NCBI GenBank assembly: GCA_949987565.1
Contig: OX465113.1
Location: forward strand, 1,191,764 to 1,255,763
DNA: 64,000 nt
Direction of reading: 5' to 3'
DNA from: Luidia sarsii
Lineage: Eukaryota > Echinodermata > Asteroidea > Paxillosida > Luidiidae
The notes beneath the pieces were generated by a model. That model searched no databases and had not been told where the DNA came from. It worked only from the letters and a program-made list of their open reading frames with translations. Shown piece by piece: positions 32,620-44,400 of this stretch. Position 1 is the stretch's first letter. Each line of letters begins with the position of its first letter. A program made the position numbers and the translations under genes.

Positions 32620-35490
32620 AATTTTTTTAAATAAAAAAAAAATTCATAGACAAGAGTGATCTCCTGTAGCGTTTTTATTTCTCACAACTTGAAATCTCCC
32701 CCCCCCCTTACAATTAAAAAAACGGTAAACAAAGGGTACGCTTAAGTGGTTTGAAGGGGCTACATTGCAAACAGCTCCCTCTAGGAAACAGTCAATATCA
32801 AGAGGGCGCTATATTCACTGAGTATGAACAGCGCCCTCTATCTAAAGACTATTCCCAAGGAGCTTATTGGAATGTTCCAAGAGCACAAACCTTGGTAATT
32901 AGCATATGACCTTTGTGCACACCGTATTGATGCAGCTCAAAGGTCAAATGTTAACAACCTCGAGTTGTGGTCATTGGGGACATTCCAACTTGCAATGTAG
33001 CCCCTTTACAAAGACACAATTTCAAACTCTGTGTGTGACCTTTCTTCGCAGCGCAGACTTAGTTTGTGAATGCGACGCATAATTAGACAAATTTTCGCCT
33101 CCAAAAACAGTGTACTGTAGTGTAGAGTGGGCCTGATGTTTTGATCCAAATAGGACCATTTTCAAATTTTGTACTCGCATCTACGCGCATTTTGGACAAA
33201 TTCAAATGTTGCTGTCTATGGGACTTTCATGTGCTTTTCTGCTAACTTTTTGCGGTTTTTGGATTTTTCTCTATTTGCTGCAGGGAATTCAAAGCGCAAG
33301 ATGAGATGCAATTGAGAGCAAGACAACGCAAAGTGCAGAGTGAAGGAACGCAGCCAAACAGATTGCTTTAGACAGTCTTGTTGGAAAGGTCACAGCACAA
33401 AGTATGAAACAATATCCTTGAAAACCACTTGTAACCTGCCACGTTGAACGAGTTGGATAAGAATTAGCAAGGAAAAACAGCGCGCAAGTTTTTGGTGAAT
33501 TTGTTTTTAAGTAAGAACCATGATTGTTTTTTGATAAAATTTCGATAAATTGCAACGCATTTTGGCGCCAAATTTTGGCAAAGTGAAATTTTGTTTGCAA
33601 AAGAAATTGAATTTAGCTCAAGTTTTGGGCAGCGCATTTGAATCAATGCCAAACATTGTCTCAGATTGTGTAAGAAAATTACCAATTTCAAAAGTTTTGG
33701 AATCTTTCAAAATTCAAAGTGTAAATTCAAAGCAGGCGCTTACGCAGGATTGGAAAGGTTCTTTAGTGTCCAGCTCAATTCAAAGTGGCAGGTTACGCGT
33801 ACCCAGTGTTAACCGTCTAAGTATGGTCTCAATCATGCCAGCTTATTACCTCGATTCTCAGTTTTAGGCAATTTTGGGGCAGCAGCAGAATCAATTCCTT
33901 AAGACAAAGATTTATGCATCAAACTGTCTAGATTTTAAAGCTTTCTTTTGCGCGGCAGTTTCTTTGATGGCAAAAAAAAAATTTGGTTCAAACTTTTTAA
34001 AAAAGCAAATGTTTGATAAGTGTCTAATGCAGTTTTTAAATCAGACAAGATAAAAACATTGAGTATGGTTTTTTTTTGCGGTAAACAACATTAAAACTTT
34101 TAAGCTTTCAAGCAAAAATAGCGCAGTTTTGGCTGAAGCAATCACAAAATAATTGGCGAATGTTTTTGAGAGAATCGGGAATTTAAACTGGCATAATTGC
34201 AACCATACAAAATGCAAAGTTAGTTCTCCCTAAGAAAGACCAGTATCTGTCTTGCGTTTAAGAATTTGGATCATGCGTCTCATCGTTTTAGAGTTTTAGA
34301 GTTTCCAGTTATCTACTTAGTCGCGCACATTGCTTTTGAAAAACAAATTCGCAAATCTCAAAAATTCTAGAGGGCCTGTCCTTTCAATCCTAGCAGGCCC
34401 TTTTTCAATTCAAAGACCAAAAAGAATTATGAAGATAGAGAAAACCATTTGCTTGAATGACCAAAATGTTGTTCAAATTAGGATCAAATTAGTTTCCAAA
34501 TTGTAAATATGGCAGAAATAAAAATAAAAATGCAATTTTGGCAACGCAGCAGCAATTTCAGTAACTAGCGTTGATGACAGATACTGGTTCTTTTTTAGGG
34601 CTATTATAGAACACACGACTAATGAGTGCACAAGGCACTCCACTTTAATTATTTTCTTTACAATCAGTAAACGTTAAGGGACTTGGGCTTATCAGAAAAA
34701 GCTGGCATTGTTAAAGCCAGTCCATAATGAAAGTTTCAGACCGATAAATGCTGTGGAATATTTGGGAATTGTCCACTTGGATCTAAAAACGGCTTCGAGT
34801 CAAATGCATCTATTGCCATGGTTTCTTGATTGTCTCCAGAAGGCCAGCACTTAATTTGTAACTTATTTGGATAAGTTTTTGAATTCCGAATTGAAATGGT
34901 GGTCTTTTCATCAGCATTGTCCTTAATGAACGTTGCAAATAATATGGTGCGGTTCGATACCTTGATGATTGTTCCGTTTCATCGGTAGTAACTATTGGCT
35001 CAACTTCAGTCAGTTTCTTAGTGACTGTTAAATCTCGGCTTTTGTAGCACTGTATCTCTAGAATTTGGAAAATGTTCAGTTTTGGCACGAGGCACTGAAT
35101 TGAAGGAATTTGAGATTGAATTAAGATGCACTGAAGTCTGGTAGTCTCTTGAAGTCTGTGGCCCGGGTAGACTGCAGTCTCCTCGTCTTCAGGTAGACAT
35201 CACGAGTAGCCTCAGCTTTCCTCCCCAGATTCCTCTCCAGATTCCTCTCCAGATTCCTGGAGGAATTAATATCAAAAGAAAAGGGATATTGTTTTAGAAT
35301 TTATTTTGTTTCCATGTTCATTGTTAAGTACAGCCCCCCCCCCCCTGTCCCTGCTAAATAGACCTTGTTCTTGTTACTTATACTTCATTATCTTTGGATT
35401 CCAAAGCTCTTGAATGAACAACTGACAACGTGTATTTGGGAATGCCGCCATTTTTAAGGGCTGCATGGCTCACGTGATAAGAGCGCTGGT
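32620..35490. other. No gene; AT-rich intergenic DNA
   Basis: Only short chance frames. A degraded foldback-family arm lies at 34370-34405 (GGGCCTGTCCTTTCAATCCT). A triplet of TCCTCTCCAGATTCC lies near 35228-35262. Confidence 0.6.
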
Positions 35491-35492
35491 AC

Positions 35493-35552
35493 TCCCCCCC
35501 CCCCCGACCCCCTCCCGGCCCCCTCTCCCCCCCCCCCCCCCGGCCCCCGAGT
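35493..35552. repeat. Long poly-C tracts
   Basis: Several runs of 8-16 C with short GG interruptions, next to a SINE A-box fragment (GGGCTGCATGGCTCACGTGA) at 35458. The - strand could form G-quadruplexes; the length may be uncertain in assembly. Confidence 0.9.
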
Positions 35553-35879
35553 TTTCGGGTACAATTAGCCCCATTACAGCCATGATTTCTTTGCCAATTT
35601 TCAAACCCTTTTTAGTAAACGAATAAAATAAAATATGTATTCAATCTTAGAAGATTTTATAAGCCGATATATGTCCACAGTTATTCCCGTTGCTGTGTTA
35701 TTTGTGCCCCTCACTTACAGTATAAAAATTATATCTAACGCCAAAAAACAACCTGTAGTTTTAGCAGATGAGTGACTCGTAACCTTATATCTCTCTTCAA
35801 TCTTGCTCTATATGCTTTTACTAGCCAGGGGACTGTGTATTCATTATAATGGAGGGCTCTGTGACCATTTGCCTCGTGT

Positions 35880-36185
35880 CTGAAAATGGCAGCAAACAAA
35901 ATGGCCGACGGTAGAAAATAACGACGACGAAAGCACCAAAATATCACAAAAGAGGGGAAGAAAAAACAGAAGAGGACACCTACTCTGCTTCACATCATGA
36001 TTTTCGAAGTTGACCACAACATTCGCTTTTGACCAGACCACTGAGCACCTCCTTGGGCCGGGACAGGAAGGTTTCAGGATTTGTCCGAGACGAAAATGTG
36101 GCGATGTCTGTCCAGCCAGCTACAAACACGTCCGACCCCGACGACTCGCTGGCATGGAATGACGCCACATACCTCTAGACAATAG
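35880..36185. other. GC-richer island in AT-rich DNA, possible exon or promoter
   Basis: Within several kb of AT-rich DNA this block has coding-like composition. On the - strand a 60-codon frame (roughly 35998-36177) runs from after a TCTAG to a TGA and reads YVASFHASESSGSDVFVAGW and onward. On the + strand there is AAAATGGCCGACGG, like a YY1-type start-site motif, near 35898. I do not recognise a protein and find no partner exon, so this is recorded as unexplained. Confidence 0.25.
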
Positions 36186-36189
36186 AAAG

Positions 36190-37490
36190 CGCCCAATTTC
36201 AAAGCACGCATTCAGCTATTCTATTCAAAACGCGCGTTGAAATAGCGCCCTCTATCGCATTTTAATTATTTTGTTTCCTATCGTGGTTGAGGGAAATCGG
36301 TTATTTCCCTTTGTTGTAAGTCATAATTAACTTATATCATTAAATATCTGTCATATTGTCAATCCTTGCACAGTCCCCGTCCAGACAATGACTTAAATTA
36401 ATGGTAAAGATACTTTTTGAGGTTCATTAAGCAACATTTATTCTCGCCCCCAACCTACCTAGGAAAAAATACGATTGCTGGAATGGGGCCAGAACCTGGT
36501 TTTTATCATTTTACGGGGGAAGTCCAAACTTCTTAAATTTGATATTTAAGACAAATGGTGATATTTTGAAGGACAATTGATGGTATTTTGGTTCATAAAT
36601 CGTAAATACTTCTTTTTGAGCTAAAATTGTAAACTACTCCTAATTTTTGTTTTATCAAAATTGAAATTAATTTTTTATGTAATAATAAGTGACATTTCAA
36701 ATATCATAAATAACGACAATTTAATCTTAATTGGACTCTTGATACAAATATCTAATAAATTTTGCTTGTTTTATTACTTTTTTTCACTATTTTAATTCTT
36801 AGAATTTGGAAATATGTATCTAGTATTAATTTATTTGTATGGACATAGACTATTGGACATAAATAGCGCCCTCTCCCGAATTGAGGGGCGCCCTCATGTG
36901 TTAGGAATGCGTCGAGAAAGGTGGCTTAATGATTTATTGAAATGATTTGCATCAAAATAGATTTAGAAAATAGCCTGCAGCCGAAAAAAATTAATAGTAT
37001 CGGGAATTAAATAGCCCCCTCTTACGACGAAATGTGTTTAGGGTAAACAGCCCCGTTTTTCATTAAATCCTTCACTGGGTTTTAAAAAAATTATTATTTC
37101 TTTATTATTATTTATTATTCTTTATTAATATTTATTATTATTATATCTTTATATGTTTTTGTTTTATAGTCAACTGAAGAATGCGCAAATATTAATCAAT
37201 TAATTTCTAATTATTGAGCTGCGGTTCTTTGAAAAATAATCAGTTGATGAATATCAGAGCCCGCCGTTCGAAACGTCGATTCAAATGTCCTGAGTGCATG
37301 AGTACAGCAATCGCCTATGTCCCCAAATAAACCATAGAAAGAAAACTCCACACTCAAGAAAAGAAACACTTCGTACACTTCGACATTTCGTCATCATGAG
37401 TTTAATGATTTCCCGTGTAAGATAAAGACTTGAGCAAGATCCAAATTTACAAATCAACAAGTTATTACAAGTTAATCAACAAGTTAAAAT
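36190..37490. other. No gene; AT-rich intergenic DNA
   Basis: Two GCGCCCTCT phrases (36245, 36865), an ATT microsatellite near 37100, and a lone CGTTCGAAACGTCGATTC phrase at 37265 related to the GAAACGTC module of the repeats. Confidence 0.6.
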
Positions 37491-37495
37491 CCTTC

Positions 37496-37655
37496 CACTT
37501 ATTAACAATATAACTTCCACTTATTAACAATATAACTTCGACTTATTAACAATATAACTTACACTTATTAACAATATAACTTACACATATTAACAATATA
37601 ACTTACACTTATTAACGATATAACTTACACTTATTAAAACATAACAAATTAACTT
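37496..37655. repeat. 22-bp tandem repeat
   Basis: Seven units of type CACTTATTAACAATATAACT, immediately upstream of the 178-bp satellite. Confidence 0.95.
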
Positions 37656-37684
37656 AACTTATCAACAAATAAACTTACAGACAA

Positions 37685-40530
37685 CAAAGTTTTTCCCTAG
37701 CAGGAATTTCGACCAAATTTCTTCAGAAATGTGTTCTATGGGTCCCTAGACGTCTCCTCAGCAATTTTGGAGCCAATCTGAAGACATAAATTTTGGGTCA
37801 AAAATGGCCAAATATGACAAGGCTATAGCCTTGCCAAAACCCTATTTTCCGACCAAATAAGACAAAGTTTTTCCCTAGCAGGAATTTCGACCAAATTTCT
37901 TCAGAAATGTGTTCTATGGGTCCCTAGAAGTCTCCTCAGCAATTTTGGAGCTAATCTGAAGACATAAATTTTGGGTCAAAAATGGCCAAATATGACAAGG
38001 CTATAGCCTTGCCAAAACCCTATTTTCCGACCAAATAAGACAAAGTTTTTCCCTAGCAGGAATTTCGACCAAATTTCTTCAGAAATGTGTTCTATGGGTC
38101 CCTAGAAGTCTCCTCAGCAATTTTGGAGCCAATCTGAAGTCATAAATTTTGGGTCAAAAATGGCCAAATATGACAAGGCTATAGCCTTGCCAAAACCCTA
38201 TTTTCCGACCAAATAAGACAAAGTTTTTCCCTAGCAGGAATTTCGACCAAATTTCTTCAGAAATGTGTTCTATGGGTCCCTAGAAGTCTCCTCAGCAATT
38301 TTGGAGCCAATCTGAAAATAAAAATTTTGGGTCAAAAATGGCCAAATATGACAAGGCTATAGCCTTGCCAAAACCCTATTTTCCGACCAAATAAGACAAA
38401 CTTTTTCCCTAGCAGGAATTTCGACCAAATTTCTTCAGAAATGTGTTCTATGGGTCCCTAGAAGTCTCCTCAGCAATTTTGGAGCTAATCTGAAGACATA
38501 AATTTTGGGTCAAAAATGGCCAAATATGACAAGGCTATAGCCTTGCCAAAACCCTATTTTCCGACCAAATAAGACAAAGTTTTTCCCTAGCAGGAATTTC
38601 GACCAAATTTCTTCAGAAATGTGTTCTATGGGTCCCTAGAAGTCTCCTCAGCAATTTTGGAGCCAATCTGAAGTCATAAATTTTGGGTCAAAAATGGCCA
38701 AATATGACAAGGCTATAGCCTTGCCAAAACCCTATTTTCCGACCAAATAAGACAAAGTTTTTCCCTAGCAGGAATTTCGACCAAATTTCTTCAGAAATGT
38801 GTTCTATGGGTCCCTAGAAGTCTCCTCAGCAATTTTGGAGCCAATCTGAAGATATAAATTTTGGGTCAAAAATGGCCAAATATGACAAGGCTATAGCCTT
38901 GCCAAAACCCTATTTTCCGACCAAATAAGACAAAGTTTTTCCCTAGCAGGAATTTCGACCAAATTTCTTCAGAAATGTGTTCTATGGGTCCCTAGAAGTC
39001 TCCTCAGCAATTTTGGAGCCAATCTGAAGACATAAATTTTGGGTCAAAAATGGCCAAATATGACAAGGCTATAGCCTTGCCAAAACCCTATTTTCCGACC
39101 AAATAAGACAAAGTTTTTCCCTAGCAGGAATTTCGACCAAATTTCTTCAGAAATGTGTTCTATGGGTCCCTAGAAGTCTCCTCAGCAATTTTGGAGCCAA
39201 TCTGAAGACATAAATTTTGGGTCAAAAATGGCCAAATACGACAAGGCTATATATAACCTTGCCAAAACCAAATTTTCCGACCAAATAAGACATAGTTTTT
39301 CCCTAGCAGGAAATTCGACAAAATTTCTTCAGAAATGTGTTCTATGGGTCCCTATTAGTCTCCTAAGCAATTTTGGGGCCAATCTGAAGAAAAAAAAATT
39401 GGGTCAAAAATGGCCAAATATGACAAGGCTATAGCCTTGCCAAAACCCTATTTTCCGACCAAATAAGACAAAGTTTTTCCCTAGCAGGAATTTCGACCAA
39501 ATTTCTTCAGAAATGTGTTCTATGGGTCCCTAGAAGTCTCCTCAGCAATTTTGGAGCCAATCTGAAGACATAAATTTTGGGTCAAAAATGGCCAAATACG
39601 ACAAGGCTATATATAACCTTGCCAAAACCAAATTTTCCGACCAAATAAGACATAGTTTTTCCCTAGCAGGAAATTCGACAAAATTTCTTCAGAAATGTGT
39701 TCTATGGGTCCCTATTAGTCTCCTAAGCAATTTTGGGGCCAATCTGAAGAAAAAAAAATTGGGTCAAAAATGGCCAAATATGACAAGGCTATAGCCTTGC
39801 CAAAACCCTATTTTCCGACCAAATAAGACAAAGTTTTTCCCTAGCAGGAATTTCGCCCAAATTTCTTCAGAAATATGTTCTATGGGTCCCTAGAAATCTC
39901 CTCAGCAATTTTGGAGCTAATCTGAAGACATAAATTTTGGGTCAAAAATAGCCAAAAATGACAAGGCTATAGCCTTGCCAAAACCCAATTTTCCGACCAA
40001 ATAAGACAAAGTTTTTCCCTAGCAGGAATTTCAACCAAATTTCTTCAGAAATGTGTTCTATGGATCCCTATTAGTCTCCTCAGCAATTTTGGAGCCAATC
40101 TGAAGACATAAATTTTGGGTCAAAAATGGCCAAATATGACAAGGCTATAGCCTTGCCAAAACCCAATTTTCCGACCAAATAAGACAAAGTTTTTCCCTAG
40201 CAGGAATTTCTACCAAATTTCTTCAGAAATGTGTTCTATTGGTCCCTATTAGTCTCCTCAGCAATTTTGGAGCCAATCTGAAGACACAAATTGTTGGTCA
40301 AAAATTGACAAATTAATATGACAACAAGGCTATAGCCTTGTCAAAACACAATTTTCCGACCAAATAAGACAAAGTTTTTCCCTGGCAGGAATTTTGACGC
40401 GATTTCTTCAGAAATGTGTTCTTTGGGTCCCTAGAAGTCTCCTCAGCCATTTTGGAGCCAATCTAAATACAACAAATTTTTGTAAGAAATGGGCAAATAG
40501 CCTATGTCAACAAGGCTATAGGCTAGCCTT
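37685..40530. repeat. 178-bp satellite, 16 units, with higher-order structure
   Basis: Units start at 37685, 37863, 38041, 38219, 38397, 38575, 38753, 38931, 39109, 39291, 39469, 39651, 39829, 40007, 40185 and 40370. The unit contains the perfect palindrome AAGGCTATAGCCTT. The first two thirds are nearly identical; units decay toward the right end. Two kinds of block duplication are visible: a 534-bp trimer and a 360-bp dimer. Confidence 0.97.
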
Positions 40531-40991
40531 GCCAAAACGCAATTGTATATTATAGTCAGTTCGCAACATTTTGCGTATGTATTAATTTTTACACACTTTC
40601 CTGTATTTATTTTACTTGGGGCCTGCATAATTTAATTAAAAATCGGTGATCCGTGACTCTCAGGTACTTGGGCAATTGACAGTCAGCGGTCAATGTTTGT
40701 ACAGCAATAAAAACACGGCAAAATTGCTCCAATTGAAACCTTACCGTAATATAGAAGATGTAATTGACTCTTCTATTCCAAATGCTTGAAAATGCGGGTA
40801 CATTTTGAGCTTAAACAAACCACTCTTACCACTGTGGTGTGATATGACAGCCCGATACAATAAAACAGCTTTTTCTTTCTACAAAGACATAAATACGAGT
40901 GCTCTCTCTCTCTATGTCGTGTTTGTAAAAAACAATCTCAAAAATCATAATAATTATTTCGCGTGTACCATTATAGATCGTCTGCAATAAA

Positions 40992-41100
40992 GCCGTGTCC
41001 GAATACATTGGCTGCGGCTAGAAGTAACACGCAACCCTATGGGAACTGGCTGCAGCCGCTCGTTGACGACTTAGCCGTAGCCAATGAGTTCGGACGCAGC
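40992..41100. mobile_element. 109-bp palindromic element
   Basis: Left GTGTCCGAATACATTGGCTG and right CAATGAGTTCGGACGCAGC are inverted copies with a short centre. It lies just before the CpG-rich promoter region of the DUF4239-type gene. Confidence 0.75.
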
Positions 41101-41104
41101 CTTA

Positions 41105-41225
41105 GCTGAATGCCACGTGCTTCGTGGCGCCTTAACGCATGCGCAGCGCGCTCCTGCGTTGGGACACGTCTTCCATACGCGCGCGTAATGCGTGCGCGTA
41201 ATGCGCGCGTTGTTCAAATAAATGA
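41105..41225 (+). promoter_or_regulatory. CpG-rich probable promoter of the DUF4239-type gene
   Basis: A short CpG-dense block, rich in GCGCGC and with repeated GCGCGTAATGC units, stands out in AT-rich surroundings. It lies 230-350 bases upstream of the ATG I chose at 41458. No TATA box is evident. It follows directly after a 109-bp inverted-repeat element. The promoter role is inferred from position and composition only. Confidence 0.4.
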
Positions 41226-41457
41226 AAAAAAAGTAGGGCGTCTTCTGCTACACAAGTACTAGTACGACTACGACAGTACGAGTGCTAGCCGACAAGAATG
41301 GTTTGGGGAGGCCTACATTCTGTGATATTTTCATACATTGTATATTGCTGCTGTGGAAAAAAGAAATACACCTAAGCCCAAAGGATACTTTCACTGAAAC
41401 ACAGCTAGCCCATATTTCTAGACTTAACGCTGACAAGTTGCTTGAAACTGTATCAAC

Positions 41458-44400
41458 ATGAAGCGAAATCGCCTTCACTTGCGGTGAGTAGAGCGCCATC
41501 TTAGATGAGAATTGAAATCTAACTTAACAGTAACACCTTGTAAGTTGGTCTAATCTAAAACCACCGGCACTAGTAACAGTAACGGTGCAGTGACATCAAT
41601 CATTCGGCATTATGTTCGGTCCTAATGCCATTAATGTCATTATTTCGGCTGTGTTTTGCTCTCTATGAGTATGAGTATGACCTTGTAGTTAGTTGTATTG
41701 ATGTGATGTGGTGAAGGTCAGTGTCAAATCTTGCTGAAAATTAGTCAAAAAACGAGGTTCTTTCACTTCTGAGACGCATGAGCACAAATAGATTCGAAGG
41801 AGGGCTAAGGTCAAGCCCACTGGCTAGGACGACACGAGTTTGGGTTCCGCACTTGAGGGATGTCAAACAGGCCCTTCCAACCTATGCGGTTAAAGTGCTT
41901 ACACTGGTTGGAATGGGGGCGTATAACCGAGCCATTTGCAGGCTGATCTTTGCACGAGTTCGTTTCTCAATTATTGGACGATGCTGCAGGTCACCGGCCA
42001 GCCTGTCCCTCCCCAGATGTGTCCTGCTTCTTGTTGCCATGAGTCTACTGGTGGAACGAGTCCACCTGACCACACCAGAGCCGGAACCCACCGGCGAATC
42101 GGAACCCACCGGTGAACCGGAACCGGAACCCACCGGCGAATCGGAACCCACCGGTGAACCGGAACCGGAACCCACCGGCGAACCGGAACCCACAGGGGAA
42201 CCGGAACCCTCCAGTGAGCCAGAACCGGAACCAACAGGAGAACCAGAACCCACCGGTGAACCGGAACCAGAACCGGAACCCACAGGAGAACCGGAACCCA
42301 CAGGAGAACCGGAACCCACAGGAGACCCGGAACCCACAGAGGAACCGGAACCCACAAAGGAACCGGAACCCACAGGAGAACCAGAACCGACAGAGGAACC
42401 GGTTGGCACATCAGAAAGAGGTTTCCGGCCCTCAACATTCGAGATAATAATGCCTCCCATAGGACTAATATGTGTTATGCTGGCAGGTAAAGTATTTGCA
42501 ATTCCTATAGAAATATTATTGTTACTTCATCAATACAGTTCCGAGCAAGACGAACTATGGTACATATGTAGCTCTAGGCAGAATAACTAACTTTCAGTTT
42601 CAAACCAGGGGTAGCAGGTACGAGTTCCTGCTATTCAAGCAATCAATCAGGCAAAGCACTGAGCACACAGTGCCGACTTCCAAGTCGATGTATAGGGCAA
42701 ATCCTTAATACGGTTGCCATGGAATTCACCGACTGAACATTCTCTCTCTCTCTCTTCCTGATGTAGGTCTGTCTTACCTGGCTCTCAGAACCGAACTAAT
42801 GAGACGGAGGAACCATGACAGGCGCATCCACAAGCTCTTCCTCTCACAATCATGCATGACAATGTCGCGAGTAGGCGCCGTGCAAGAACCGTGTAAGTAA
42901 ATAGGTGTAGGAATCTCATCGTTGATTCTGTCCCGAATCGAAAAATAGGTGTCAAGGTTGCGCTATAGGTGCAGCTGTAGTTGCGTGAGAATATTATAGC
43001 CACACTTTGTCTAGCACGGGCATTTTATGATTACGTCATTACCACACGCATTTTGTTAGCAGTCTTCTGGTTACATTTTGGGGGTTTTTCGGTCTGGTTT
43101 TTCTCTCCAGTTTTGTCGGAGGAAGACTTTGATATTTTAGACAGCATGCAGAGTTTCTTCAACCGTCCACTGGGGCTGTGCAGGATCGCCATGCCGGGCC
43201 TTCTGTCCCTGGCTCTCTGTCCCTTCGTGCTCTTCATCTACTCCCCAGTCACCGAGTTCTTCTGGCCCAGCGCCCTCTTCCCCAGCGGTCAGCCCAACAT
43301 CAACGAGGTCATAGGTATAAGATTGATATCATATTGAACAGACATGTATTCAATGCTGCTCATACCATGACTGCAATGACGAATATAAAGTCAATTGCCT
43401 TAGGATGTGCATTGTCAAACAGAAAAATAATATATACATTATTTTAAGAACAAAACTTTTAGGTGAAGGGTGAAGCATAACATTACTCTTGTACCCCAAC
43501 CTATTTGACAGACTTACATACTGTTTAAGGACATTAGACAATTACAGTACATGAACGTGTTTTAGACAAAAATGCACAAATGGACAACGGGAGCTGAGAC
43601 AAAAAGAGAAGTCATCAAAACTCAACATTTCAGACTGAAGTTAGACTGTGAAAGCCCGGCAGCTGGCTTAGCTGTGCGATTCAGGGTGGGCGTTTTGTGG
43701 TGACACCGTGTGAAGCATCTCTTGTGAGATGGAGTGTGGCTCTGAGAAGAGCCGGTATCTTTTCATGGCCACACCCTCATTCTCATGCAAATCCTTCAAA
43801 TCGTATCTCCGTGAGGCCCCGAGGGGCGGGGAGGGGGTCTGTTTGGTACACGTTGACCTTTGACCTCGAACGGGGGAGGGAAAAGGGGCTGGGACAAGTA
43901 GGAAGAGGGACTCGTGAATATGAATGAGATGAATAATAAAACTTGTAGTACATGAATATGAATGAGGAAGGGAAGGAATTATTCATCGTTGGTTGTCATT
44001 GTTAATCCTTCCAGCTTGCTTCCTTGCTCCGGCGGGTCTCGTCTACGCGTAAGTGTATCTCTCGTTTAATTATTATGTATAATATATATATATATAATAT
44101 ATATATAATTATTTTCAGCATTATGAAAAATATTGTTAAAAATCCTCACTTTGGAATACAAACGTATGGAATTGGTACTCGAATCCGCACTTATGACTGA
44201 GTCACTCACAATGATTTAGTTTTTAATGAGTTAACAAAAAGGTTTAGCTTTTGAGTTGGATGTGCCTTCATAGTGGTGCTCCACGGTAGATGTGAGTTGG
44301 TTCCTGAGTAGACTACACAGCACATAGAACCTTGTTATCATACGGCAGAGGCATACTGGTTCTACCAATAACCCAATCATTTGAAGATCATGGTTTCAGT

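Noticed and set aside
37685..40530. Gene family encoding the identical 68-codon frames at 39228 and 39588
   Set aside because: The frames are products of the 360-bp dimer duplication of satellite DNA and are broken in the other units.
41882..42460. Gly-Ser-Pro-Val repeat frame on the - strand
   Set aside because: Antisense shadow of the PEPTGE coding minisatellite.
41778..42590. 270-codon frame from the ATG at 41778 as the complete first exon and full product of the repeat-bearing gene
   Set aside because: Its last part runs past a good donor into intron DNA, and its first 79 codons lack the character of the rest. Splicing 41483 to 42017 gives a better start with a signal peptide.
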